This document shows positions 1-7,791 of a stretch of 34,102 nt of DNA, in pieces (within the stretch, counting starts at the first letter, position 1; the number at the start of each line of letters is the position of its first letter). The stretch lies in the NCBI GenBank assembly GCA_031263945.1, contig JAISEW010000022.1, forward strand, positions 1 to 34,102. The letters are read 5' to 3'. This DNA comes from Gracilibacteraceae bacterium (GTDB lineage: Bacteria; Bacillota; Desulfitobacteriia; Desulfitobacteriales; Syntrophobotulaceae). The notes under the pieces are model-generated. The model ran no database searches and had not been told where the DNA came from. It worked only from the letters and a program-made list of their open reading frames with translations. A program made the position numbers and the translations under genes.

Positions 1-18
1 TTCATCAAAATCCGGCAT
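1..18 (-). CDS. Possible N-terminus of a truncated CDS (MPDFDE...) running off the left edge
   Basis: On the minus strand, GGGAAGGATCTGAT-ATGCCGGATTTTGATGAA has a purine-rich Shine-Dalgarno-like stretch before an ATG. Only 6 codons are visible. Confidence 0.3.
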
Positions 19-40
19 ATCAGATCCTTCCCGCAGTCCC

Positions 41-280
41 TTACTTGCTGTGCCCTTGCCATAGTATCATAAAAAACGCCGCGCCGCCACCCTCGTCAAA
101 ATCAAAACCCGACAGGGTATCGCTCCACTGCCGGGTTTTAGTTCTTTGCCGCCTGTAGGCCCGAGGATCAGGCGGTTTCCTGGTCACGGGACGCAGGGCG
201 CCCCAACTGAGGCGCTGTTTGTTGTCCCGCTCCCGCTGCTGTTTTTTGGACAGCTTTTCATAAGGGATGAATTTTTCCAT
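41..280 (-). CDS. Small hypothetical basic protein (79 aa)
   Basis: Starts 2 bp after the NYN gene on the same strand, with SD-like GGAAGG upstream of ATG. No family recognised. Confidence 0.55.
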   Translation of the reverse strand: MEKFIPYEKLSKKQQRERDNKQRLSWGALRPVTRKPPDPRAYRRQRTKTRQWSDTLSGFDFDEGGGAAFFMILWQGHSK

Positions 281-282
281 GG

Positions 283-1104
283 CTAACCTTCCTTTATTTT
301 GATATAAACTCCGCTCTGCACTTTTTTGGTTACGAGATAATCCAATGATTGCACAAACATCGACAGCTTGGAAAAGTTGAAATTCCGCACGTCGAAATCC
401 GGGTAACGCTTGACCAGCTTGTTGCCCAGCTCGCCGATATTGAGCCAGCCGTTGTCATCCGAGTTTTCCGCCACGATGGAGAGGATGGCCGCTTTGATGG
501 TGCGCTTATTGGCCGCCGATTTGCTGGCCGCCGACTTTGCCGACCCAGAGTTAGCGTCGGCTTTATCTGAGTCCGCCCTGCCGCGCGCGCCTTTCCCTTC
601 GGCCTGTTTTTCCTCAATATCCGTTTTTGCGGAGTCCTGTTTTTCGCCAAGGCCCGACTTAGCGGATTCTGTCGCCAAAATATCCAAATATTTGAAACGG
701 TTGCAGGCGGAGATAAAAGACTTGGGCGTCTTGCTTTCCCCCATGCCGATGACGACCATACCGCCCTCGCGCAACCGCGCGGCCAGCCGCGTAAAATCGC
801 TGTCCGAGGAAACGATGCAAAAACCCTCCACGCGGCCGGAATAAAAAATATCCATCGCGTCGATTATCATCGCCGAATCCGTGGCGTTCTTGCCGCTCGT
901 GTAAGCAAACTGCTGGAACGGCAGGATGGAATTGTCCAGCAGCGCCGTTTTCCAGGGATTGAGATTCGGGGTGGTCCAGTCGCCGTAAATGCGTTTGTAA
1001 GTCGCCAGCCCCTCATTAGATATTTCGTCTAAAATAAATTTAATGTACCGTTCAGAAATATTATCCGCGTCGATCAATACGGCGAATTTCTTTTCATCGT
1101 CCAA
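283..1104 (-). CDS. NYN-domain (LabA/DUF88-like) putative RNase with C-terminal OST-HTH/LOTUS-like domain
   Basis: FAVLIDADNIS near the N-terminus, KNATDSAMIIDAMDI, FCIVSSDSDFTRLAARLRE (NYN/PIN-like acidic motifs), low-complexity linker, then TIKAAILSIVAE...GWLNIGELGNKLVKRYPDFDVRNFNFSKLSMFVQSLD..., typical of OST-HTH/LOTUS. Probable TTG start. Confidence 0.85.
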   Translation of the reverse strand: MDDEKKFAVLIDADNISERYIKFILDEISNEGLATYKRIYGDWTTPNLNPWKTALLDNSILPFQQFAYTSGKNATDSAMIIDAMDIFYSGRVEGFCIVSSDSDFTRLAARLREGGMVVIGMGESKTPKSFISACNRFKYLDILATESAKSGLGEKQDSAKTDIEEKQAEGKGARGRADSDKADANSGSAKSAASKSAANKRTIKAAILSIVAENSDDNGWLNIGELGNKLVKRYPDFDVRNFNFSKLSMFVQSLDYLVTKKVQSGVYIKIKEG

Positions 1105-1125
1105 AAAAATACCCCTTAATTAATA

Positions 1126-2415
1126 TTATTCAAATACACCGCCTCTCACTATGGTCTGCTCCCGTTCCGGCCCCACCGCGATCAGGGCCGCCGGAGCGCC
1201 GGCCAGTTCCTCCAGACGGCGGATATAAGCCCGCGCCGCGGAAGGCAGGCGCTCAAACTCCCGAACGCCGCCCAGTTCTTCATCCCAGCCGCTCATCTCC
1301 TCGTACACGGGAGTGATTTGGCTTAAAAGGCGCGTGTTAGAGGGAAAATTCGTCAGCGTCGTTCCGTCGGGCAGCCGGTATCCGACGCAGATTTTCAGCG
1401 GCCCGATCCCGGTCAGCACATCAAGTTTCATCAGGGCCAGACGCGAGATACCGCTGATCCGGACCGCGTAGCGGGCCGCCACCGCGTCCAGCCAGCCGCA
1501 GCGCCGCGCCCGTCCGGTCGTGGTGCCGTATTCGCCGCCGCGCCGGCGCAGCAGATCGCCTTTTTCCTCGAAGATCTCCGTCGGGAAAGGCCCTTCCCCG
1601 ACGCGGGTCGTATAAGCTTTCAGCACGCCTATTACCGCGCTGACGCACATAGGTCCCACGCCGGCGCCCGTGCAGGCGCCGCCGGCTACGGGATTGGAGG
1701 AAGTGACAAACGGATAGGTGCCGTGATCCAGATCCAGCATGACGCCCTGCGCCCCCTCAAACAGAACGCGCTCGCCGCGGGCCAGTCTCTCGTTGATCAA
1801 AAGGGCCGTATCCGTGACATAAGGCGCGAGCCGGGCGCCGTGATCCAGATACTCCGCGCTGATCGCCTCCGGCTCAAGCGGCGGGCAGCCGTAAACTTTA
1901 GTCAGCAGGGCGTTTTTCTCCGCCAGATTATCCCGGATCTTCTCCGCCAGAGCGTCCGCTTCCAGAAGATCCTGCACCCGTATTCCGGAACGGCTGATCT
2001 TGTCGCGGTAAGCCGGGCCGATCCCCCGGCCGGTAGTGCCTATTTTGCCGGCGCCCCGCGCTTTTTCTTCCAATTCGTCCAGCAATCGGTGATAGGGCAT
2101 GATGACATGGGCGCTCGCGCTGACGCGCAGATTGGCGGTCGAGACGCCACGCCGGGCCAAATCACCGAGTTCCGCCAACAGGACGGCCGGGTCGAGGACG
2201 ACGCCGCCCGCGATCACGCAGAGTTTTTCCGGATAAAAAATACCCGACGGCGTCAGATGCAGTTTATAAACCTCTGTTCCCAGCACGATCGTGTGTCCGG
2301 CGTTATTGCCGCCCTGATAGCGCACGATCACCTGCGACTGCTCCGCCAGAAAATCCGTTATCTTTCCCTTGCCTTCGTCTCCCCATTGCGCCCCGATCAA
2401 CACTACAGCCGGCAT
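1126..2415 (-). CDS. purA: Adenylosuccinate synthetase
   Basis: MPAVVLIGAQWGDEGKGKITDFLAE, GGNNAGHTIV, GTTGRGIGPAY, FEGAQG..LD.DHGTYPFVTSSN. Start placed at the second Met because the SD (GGCGGAGGAAAAAAC-ATG) lies inside the longer ORF. Confidence 0.96.
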   Translation of the reverse strand: MPAVVLIGAQWGDEGKGKITDFLAEQSQVIVRYQGGNNAGHTIVLGTEVYKLHLTPSGIFYPEKLCVIAGGVVLDPAVLLAELGDLARRGVSTANLRVSASAHVIMPYHRLLDELEEKARGAGKIGTTGRGIGPAYRDKISRSGIRVQDLLEADALAEKIRDNLAEKNALLTKVYGCPPLEPEAISAEYLDHGARLAPYVTDTALLINERLARGERVLFEGAQGVMLDLDHGTYPFVTSSNPVAGGACTGAGVGPMCVSAVIGVLKAYTTRVGEGPFPTEIFEEKGDLLRRRGGEYGTTTGRARRCGWLDAVAARYAVRISGISRLALMKLDVLTGIGPLKICVGYRLPDGTTLTNFPSNTRLLSQITPVYEEMSGWDEELGGVREFERLPSAARAYIRRLEELAGAPAALIAVGPEREQTIVRGGVFE

Positions 2416-2454
2416 GTTTTTTCCTCCGCCCATCATATATAATGTACGTCACCA

Positions 2455-2483
2455 AATATAGCAGAAAAAACGCGTATTTTCAA
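2455..2483 (-). promoter_or_regulatory. Predicted sigma-A promoter of purA
   Basis: Minus strand TTGAAA (plus 2478-2483), 17-bp spacer, TATATT (plus 2455-2460), upstream of purA. Confidence 0.6.
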
Positions 2484-2520
2484 TGGATAAAAAAGGAAAA
2501 TAGCGTCGTTCTGCTTGGCC

Positions 2521-3363
2521 CTACTTAGCGGCCTGTATATACCGTTTTAGCGCGTCCCGCCAATGAGGCAGACGAGCAAACCCCGCTTGGGTGAGACTTT
2601 CCTTGCTCAGGCGGGAATTTCGCGGCCGCGCCGCTCTTGTCGGATATTCGCCGGTCTGCACCGGTTTCACCTTGGCCGGCAATCCCGCTTCTTCCATGAT
2701 GGCGGCGGCAAATTCATACCAGGAGCAGACGCCTTCGTTGGTGGCGTGATAAACGCCGTATTTTTCGCTCAGGGCCATATCGCAGAGCAGCGGAGCCAGA
2801 TCCGCCGTATAAGTCGGAGAGCCGACCTGATCCGCGACCACGCCGATTTCTTCCCGCTCGGCTCCGAGACGCAGCATCGTTTTGACAAAATTATTCCCCT
2901 GAGCGCCGAAAGCCCAGGAAATGCGCACGGTGAAACATCGGGTCGTCTCCGCCCGCATGGCGGATTCTCCGTCTAATTTCGACTGGCCGTAAACATTGAG
3001 CGGCTGCGTCCGATCGCCTATCTCGTAAAACTTTTCGCCCTGGCCGGGAAAAACATAGTCCGTGGAGATATAAAGCATCTTGGCCCCTACCGCCGCGCAG
3101 GCGCCGGCCACATAGCGCGTGCCGTCCGTGTTGATCGCCCGGCAAAGCTCCGCGTCGTCCTCCGCCTTGTCCACGGCGGTATAAGCCGCGCAATGCAAAA
3201 CCGCGTCGGGAGAGTGATCGGCGATATACGCCCTGACAGCGGACTCGCTCGTAATGTCAAAATCGTCAATATCCACGCCCCGGAGCGCCAATCCGCGCCG
3301 CGCCAATTCCCGGCACAGATCGCCGCCGAGCTGTCCCTTGGCGCCGGTGACTAAAAATTTCAA
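2521..3363 (-). CDS. rfbD: dTDP-4-dehydrorhamnose reductase (RmlD/RfbD family)
   Basis: MKFLVTGAKGQLGGDL, YISTDYVFPG, YGQSKLDGE, TVRISWAFG. SDR extended family, RmlD type. Confidence 0.92.
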   Translation of the reverse strand: MKFLVTGAKGQLGGDLCRELARRGLALRGVDIDDFDITSESAVRAYIADHSPDAVLHCAAYTAVDKAEDDAELCRAINTDGTRYVAGACAAVGAKMLYISTDYVFPGQGEKFYEIGDRTQPLNVYGQSKLDGESAMRAETTRCFTVRISWAFGAQGNNFVKTMLRLGAEREEIGVVADQVGSPTYTADLAPLLCDMALSEKYGVYHATNEGVCSWYEFAAAIMEEAGLPAKVKPVQTGEYPTRAARPRNSRLSKESLTQAGFARLPHWRDALKRYIQAAK

Positions 3364-3401
3364 TGGCTGCCCTCCTCGCAGGTGATTTAGCCGATGAAAA
3401 A

Positions 3402-3430
3402 ATTATAGCACAGGCGCGGCGAAGTGTAAA
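3402..3430 (-). promoter_or_regulatory. Predicted sigma-A promoter of rfbD
   Basis: Minus strand TTTACA (plus 3425-3430), 17-bp spacer, TATAAT (plus 3402-3407). Confidence 0.65.
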
Positions 3431-3453
3431 CCGCGGCGAAATTTGATAATTAC

Positions 3454-3482
3454 TTGCCTTTTTTGGTTTTTCCGGGTAAAAT
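3454..3482 (+). promoter_or_regulatory. Predicted sigma-A promoter of the gltB-like/hemerythrin/rnmV cluster
   Basis: TTGCCT (3454-3459), 17-bp spacer, TAAAAT (3477-3482). Divergent from the rfbD promoter. Confidence 0.5.
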
Positions 3483-3553
3483 AAAGGCGGGTTGTTAACG
3501 GAGACGCGGCGGGAACGCCGGCGTTTCAAAAAAGAAAGAAAGTGGTGACCTGA

Positions 3554-5146
3554 ATGAATCTCCAGACTCCCAACAGCAACGACGCGACCAGGACCAGAAA
3601 CCGTTCTCAAAGCGTCGTACCGTGCAGCGGCCTTTGTTCCCGCTGTCTTGACGGCTGCCGCGGCAATTGTGAAATCTTCAAAGCGACGTTTCGCGGCCGT
3701 GAACTCATTTATCCGGGTCCTTTCGGCGATGTGACGGCCGGCGGGGATAAGAATTATCCCGTCGATTACTCGCATCTGAACATCCAAGGCTACGCCGTGG
3801 GGGCGACCGGCCTGCCGGAAGGGGTGGAAGCGGGACCGGACACGGCGCGTTTTCCTCTGGTTTCGACAGAAACCGCTTACGGCTGGGATAAAAAAGTGAA
3901 GATGGCCGCCCCGATCTTCACCGGCGCCCTCGGCTCCACGGACATAGCCCGGAAAAACTGGGAACATTTCGCGGTCGGCGCGGCGATTTCCGGCGTCACC
4001 ATCGTCTGCGGCGAAAACGTCTGCGGCATCGACCCGAAGCTGGAGCTTAACGGCAATAAAAAAGTCGTCAAAGCCCCGGATATGGACGACCGTATAGAAA
4101 AATACCGGCGCTATCACGGCGGCTACGGCGAGATCCTGATCCAAATGAACGTCGAAGACACTAATCTGGGCGTCGCGGAGTATATCATCGACCGGCATAA
4201 GATCGAAACTATCGAGTTGAAGTGGGGACAGGGCGCCAAATGTATCGGCGGGGAAATAAAGGTCTCCTCGCTGGAACGCGCGCTGGAGCTTCAGCGCCGC
4301 GGCTACATCGTCACGCCTGATCCTTCCGATCCGATCACCCAGGCTTCTTTCAAAGCGGGGGCTATTCAGGAATTTGAGCGGCACAGCCGGCTGGGTTTTG
4401 TGACGGAAGAAAGCTTCATGCGCGAAGTGGAACGTTTGCGCGCCCTCGGCTTCAAGCGCGTCACCCTGAAGACCGGCGCCTACAGTTTGCGCGAACTGGC
4501 GATGGCGCTGAAATTTTCTTCCAAAGCCCGCATCGACCTCCTGACGATCGACGGCGCTCCGGGCGGCACGGGTATGAGCCCCTGGCGCATGATGGAGGAA
4601 TGGGGCGTCCCTTCTCTCTATTTGCACAGCGCGGCTTACGAATACGCGTCTATCTTGGCGGCGCAGGGCGAGCGTGTGCCGGATCTGGCTTTTGCCGGCG
4701 GCTTCAGCTCCGAGGACGGCGTTTTCAAGGCGCTGGCGCTCGGCGCTCCTTACGTCAAGGCCGTCTGCATGGGCCGAGCCCTGATGATCCCGGGCATGGT
4801 CGGCAAAAACATTGAGCAGTGGCTGAAAGACAACGATCTGCCCAAGACGGTCTCCGATTTCGGCCGGACGCCGGAGGAAATTTTTGTCAATTATGAAAAG
4901 GTGAAAGACATCGTCGGCTCGCAGGAAATCAAGAACATCCCGCTCGGCGCCATCGGCATCTACAGCTATGCCGATAAGATCAAAGTCGGTTTGCAGCAAT
5001 TGATGGCCGGCGCGCGTAAATTCAATCTCGCGGCGCTGACGCGGCGGGAACTGATGTCTTTGACGGAAGAATGCGCCAAAGTGACCGGCATCCCCTATCT
5101 TTTGGATTGCTACCGGGAAGAGGCGCTGGAGATTTTGCGGGGTTAG
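3554..5146 (+). CDS. FMN-binding glutamate synthase-like protein (archaeal-type GltB domain) with N-terminal Cys cluster
   Basis: LLTIDGAPGGTGMSPWRMMEEWGVP, FAGGFSSEDGVFKALALGAPYVKAVCMGRALM, GQGAKCIGGE (GltB FMN-barrel motifs). N-terminal C24-x3-C-x2-C-x3-C-x3-C. Confidence 0.88.
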   Translation: MNLQTPNSNDATRTRNRSQSVVPCSGLCSRCLDGCRGNCEIFKATFRGRELIYPGPFGDVTAGGDKNYPVDYSHLNIQGYAVGATGLPEGVEAGPDTARFPLVSTETAYGWDKKVKMAAPIFTGALGSTDIARKNWEHFAVGAAISGVTIVCGENVCGIDPKLELNGNKKVVKAPDMDDRIEKYRRYHGGYGEILIQMNVEDTNLGVAEYIIDRHKIETIELKWGQGAKCIGGEIKVSSLERALELQRRGYIVTPDPSDPITQASFKAGAIQEFERHSRLGFVTEESFMREVERLRALGFKRVTLKTGAYSLRELAMALKFSSKARIDLLTIDGAPGGTGMSPWRMMEEWGVPSLYLHSAAYEYASILAAQGERVPDLAFAGGFSSEDGVFKALALGAPYVKAVCMGRALMIPGMVGKNIEQWLKDNDLPKTVSDFGRTPEEIFVNYEKVKDIVGSQEIKNIPLGAIGIYSYADKIKVGLQQLMAGARKFNLAALTRRELMSLTEECAKVTGIPYLLDCYREEALEILRG

Positions 5147-5182
5147 GAAAGACGCGGCCTCGCTGAGGGGGAGATTCGGGAT

Positions 5183-6037
5183 ATGGGTATGTGGAAAGAA
5201 TCTTATGCCGTAGGTCATGATCTCATCGACAGTCAGCATAAGGAATTGTTTCGCATGACTGATGAACTGACGGCGGTTTTGCGGCGCCAGGACGCGGACA
5301 GCTCGGCGGCTTGCGCGCAGGCGGTGGTTTTTTTGAAGAATTATGTCGTAAAACATTTCGCGGACGAGGAGGCCCTGCAAGCCTCTCTGGGCTACGCCGG
5401 CCTGGAAGCGCACCGCTGCCTGCACCGGGATTTTGTGGCCACGGTGCTGGAATACGAGAGGGCTTTGACTGAGAGCAATTTCGATAATAAAATCGCCCAG
5501 CGCTTCGCGGGCAAACTGATCGGCTGGCTGATCTATCATGTGGTGGGCGAGGACGGAAAAATAACCGGTATGGTTCGTTCCGCCGCTCCCGCCGATAAAT
5601 CACGCTCGGCTTCTTATATCGCCTGTTTTACGGACAGCGCCTGCGAAGTCCTGAGCCAGATGCTGAGTATCGCCGTGGAAATAACACCCGAAACGCCGGC
5701 GCCGCTCAGCGGAAAAAGCGATATCAGCGTCAGCGTCGGCATTGTCGGTGACCGTCCCGGCAGCGCGGAATTCGTGTTCCCGCTGGTCACAGCCCTGCAT
5801 ATCGTTCAAAGCCTGACCATGATGCCGGCGGTCGATTTCGGCGATATGGCGGATTCCGCCCTGCGCGAAATCGCCAACATCATCAGCGGCAACGCCGCTT
5901 CCCGGATCGCGGAAACCGGTTGCGCCTGCGACATCACCCCGCCCAAACTGTACCGGGGCCAGCGCCCCGTCGCCTCCGACGGCAAGGTGGTCAGATGTGA
6001 TCTAGGCTCGCTGTCCGTCTCCATCGCCGCTCCCTGA
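5183..6037 (+). CDS. Hemerythrin domain fused to CheX-like phosphatase domain
   Basis: N-terminal half: DSQHKELF, KHFADEE, HRCLH, HVVGED (5 His + Glu + Asp ligand pattern). C-terminal half: FVFPLVTALHIVQSL...SALREIANIISGNA, CheC/CheX motif [DS]x3Ex2N. Confidence 0.85.
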   Translation: MGMWKESYAVGHDLIDSQHKELFRMTDELTAVLRRQDADSSAACAQAVVFLKNYVVKHFADEEALQASLGYAGLEAHRCLHRDFVATVLEYERALTESNFDNKIAQRFAGKLIGWLIYHVVGEDGKITGMVRSAAPADKSRSASYIACFTDSACEVLSQMLSIAVEITPETPAPLSGKSDISVSVGIVGDRPGSAEFVFPLVTALHIVQSLTMMPAVDFGDMADSALREIANIISGNAASRIAETGCACDITPPKLYRGQRPVASDGKVVRCDLGSLSVSIAAP

Positions 6038-6054
6038 CGCGCGGAGTCCGTCAA

Positions 6055-6609
6055 ATGGATGACCTGTTTTCACCCGCTTCCTTAATTGTGGCGGAGGGGC
6101 GCGGCGACGCGGAAGCTATCCGCCGCGCCCTCGGAGACGTCGAGGTGCTGTGGACGGAAGGCTTCGGAGTGACGGCTGCTAAACTGGCATATATCGCCAA
6201 AGCCGCGGCGGAGCGGGGCGTCGTCGTTTGCGCCGATCCGGATCACGCGGGAGAAATGATCCGGGCTAAACTTGACCGCCATATCCCCGGGTTGCGGCAT
6301 GTCTATCTGCCGCGCCGGGAAGCGCGCGACTGCCGGGGGCGGGATATCGGCTGGGAATACGCGTCGCCGGCGGCGGTGCGGGCCGCTTTCGGCCGCTTGC
6401 GCCCCGCGCCGGCGTCTGCCTTGGCCCCGGATAGCCTGAGAGAGGCGGATTTACTGGAATTAGGCCTGACCGGCTGTCCGGCGGCGCGGGAACGCCGCCG
6501 GACAGCCGGTCAGGCTTTGGGGATCGGGGAATGTAACGCCAAACGCTTTTTGGCGCGCGCCAACCGTTTTCGCGTCACACGCCAGGAATTGGAAGCTGTT
6601 TTATTGTAA
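6055..6609 (+). CDS. rnmV: Ribonuclease M5 (Toprim domain, 5S rRNA maturation)
   Basis: IVAEGRGDAEAIRRAL, VVCADPDHAGEMIR (Toprim E and DxD), GLTGCPAARERRR...LGIGECNAKRFLARANRF, matching the RNase M5 C-terminal pattern. Confidence 0.88.
   Translation: MDDLFSPASLIVAEGRGDAEAIRRALGDVEVLWTEGFGVTAAKLAYIAKAAAERGVVVCADPDHAGEMIRAKLDRHIPGLRHVYLPRREARDCRGRDIGWEYASPAAVRAAFGRLRPAPASALAPDSLREADLLELGLTGCPAARERRRTAGQALGIGECNAKRFLARANRFRVTRQELEAVLL
6464..6515. repeat. Perfect 23-bp inverted repeat with 6-nt loop inside rnmV
   Basis: 6464-6486 gcctgaccggctgtccggcggcg / loop cgggaa (6487-6492) / 6493-6515 cgccgccggacagccggtcaggc. Checked base by base. Confidence 0.97.
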
Positions 6610-7395
6610 ATCCGCTAAATATTCTTCATAGGTCTGACCCGCCTCATACAGAGCCGTCGCCAGTTCCGGGCCAAAATACCGCAGATGCCACGGTTCATAC
6701 ATATACCCCGTGATATCCTCCTTGCCGTTCGGGTAACGCACGACAAAACCGTAGTTATGCGCGTTATCACGGATAAAAGCGTATTCCGGCGTCCGGTCAA
6801 ACGACTGCTCCAGCGCGTAGTTAACAGCGGCGGTGGAGACGTCCATGACCAAACCGGTCTGATGCTCGCTCTCGCCCGGGCGGGCGCTGATACGGTTCGC
6901 TTCTTCCTCGCCGCTGAACCGTCCGACATTATAATTAAAAATTGAAACTTGGGTATTATAGGAGCGGTAACCGGAAACGCCGTAAATATTCAGCCCCGCT
7001 TCTTTGGCCGTCGCGACGAGTTCGGCCAGAGCAACCGCGGCTTCATGGCGCAGCATCCGTTTTTCCACTCTTTCACTGAAGGAAAAAGGAATATCCACAT
7101 ACTCCAGATCCGCCGGGATATAATCTTCGCTCAGATGGCTGTTTTTATTGACCAAAGCGACGATACTGTCTTGATTTTCCGCGATACCCGCCGCCTCCGG
7201 CGATAATATCGGATCGGTCTGCGCTACGACGGCCGGCAGGGGTTCCGCTTCCGCCGGATCTTCCGCCGGCGGCGGCTCTTCCGGCTGGTTTTCCGCCGCT
7301 GGCGGGCCGGCGCAGCCGGTCAGAACTAAAATTACAATAAATGCCATTATTGACAAAAAATATATCACGCTTTGATCCCGCCTGTTTTTCACCAT
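6601..7395 (-). CDS. vanY: D-alanyl-D-alanine carboxypeptidase, VanY/M15B family, lipoprotein
   Basis: Lipobox LTGC; SGYRSYNTQ...SARPGESEHQTGLVMDVS...EPWHLRYFG (M15 zinc ligands). Confidence 0.9.
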   Translation of the reverse strand: MVKNRRDQSVIYFLSIMAFIVILVLTGCAGPPAAENQPEEPPPAEDPAEAEPLPAVVAQTDPILSPEAAGIAENQDSIVALVNKNSHLSEDYIPADLEYVDIPFSFSERVEKRMLRHEAAVALAELVATAKEAGLNIYGVSGYRSYNTQVSIFNYNVGRFSGEEEANRISARPGESEHQTGLVMDVSTAAVNYALEQSFDRTPEYAFIRDNAHNYGFVVRYPNGKEDITGYMYEPWHLRYFGPELATALYEAGQTYEEYLADLQ

Positions 7396-7416
7396 GCTCT
7401 CCTCCCGACCGCAATA

Positions 7417-7791
7417 TCAGTTTTCCGGTAAAATTTCGATCCAGTAGCCGTCCGGGTCGCTGATAAAATACAATCCCATCTCGGGGTTTTCAAAACAAAT
7501 ACAGCCCATCGCCTCATGCCTGGCGTGCGCCGCTTCGTAGTCGGCCGCGCGCAGACAGAAATGGACTTCGTTTTCACCTAGATCATAAGGCTGCGGATGG
7601 TCACGCAGCCAAGTGAGTTCCAAGCGCCAATCCGACATGCCGTCACTGAGAAAAACAATCGTGAAAGCGCCTTTCCCTCCGTGTTTCCGCTCCGTTTCCC
7701 TAAGCCCCAGCGCTTCCCGGTAAAACGTCAGCGAACGGTCCAGATCCGTAACATTGATATTATTATGAAAAAACCGAAACCCGTTATTCAT
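7417..7791 (-). CDS. VOC/glyoxalase family protein (lactoylglutathione lyase-like)
   Basis: FRFFHNNINVTDLDRSLTFYREALGL...MGLYFISDPDGYWIEIL. Start placed at MNNGFRF rather than the longer ORF, based on family length. Confidence 0.85.
   Translation of the reverse strand: MNNGFRFFHNNINVTDLDRSLTFYREALGLRETERKHGGKGAFTIVFLSDGMSDWRLELTWLRDHPQPYDLGENEVHFCLRAADYEAAHARHEAMGCICFENPEMGLYFISDPDGYWIEILPEN

Noticed and set aside
1723-2442. 239-aa plus-strand ORF
   Set aside because: Antisense to purA; no SD or family motif.
3266-5539. 757-aa minus-strand ORF
   Set aside because: Antisense to the clearly coding gltB-like gene and overlapping the hemerythrin gene and rfbD 5' end; Arg/His/Phe-rich composition typical of shadow ORFs in GC-rich DNA; no recognisable motif.
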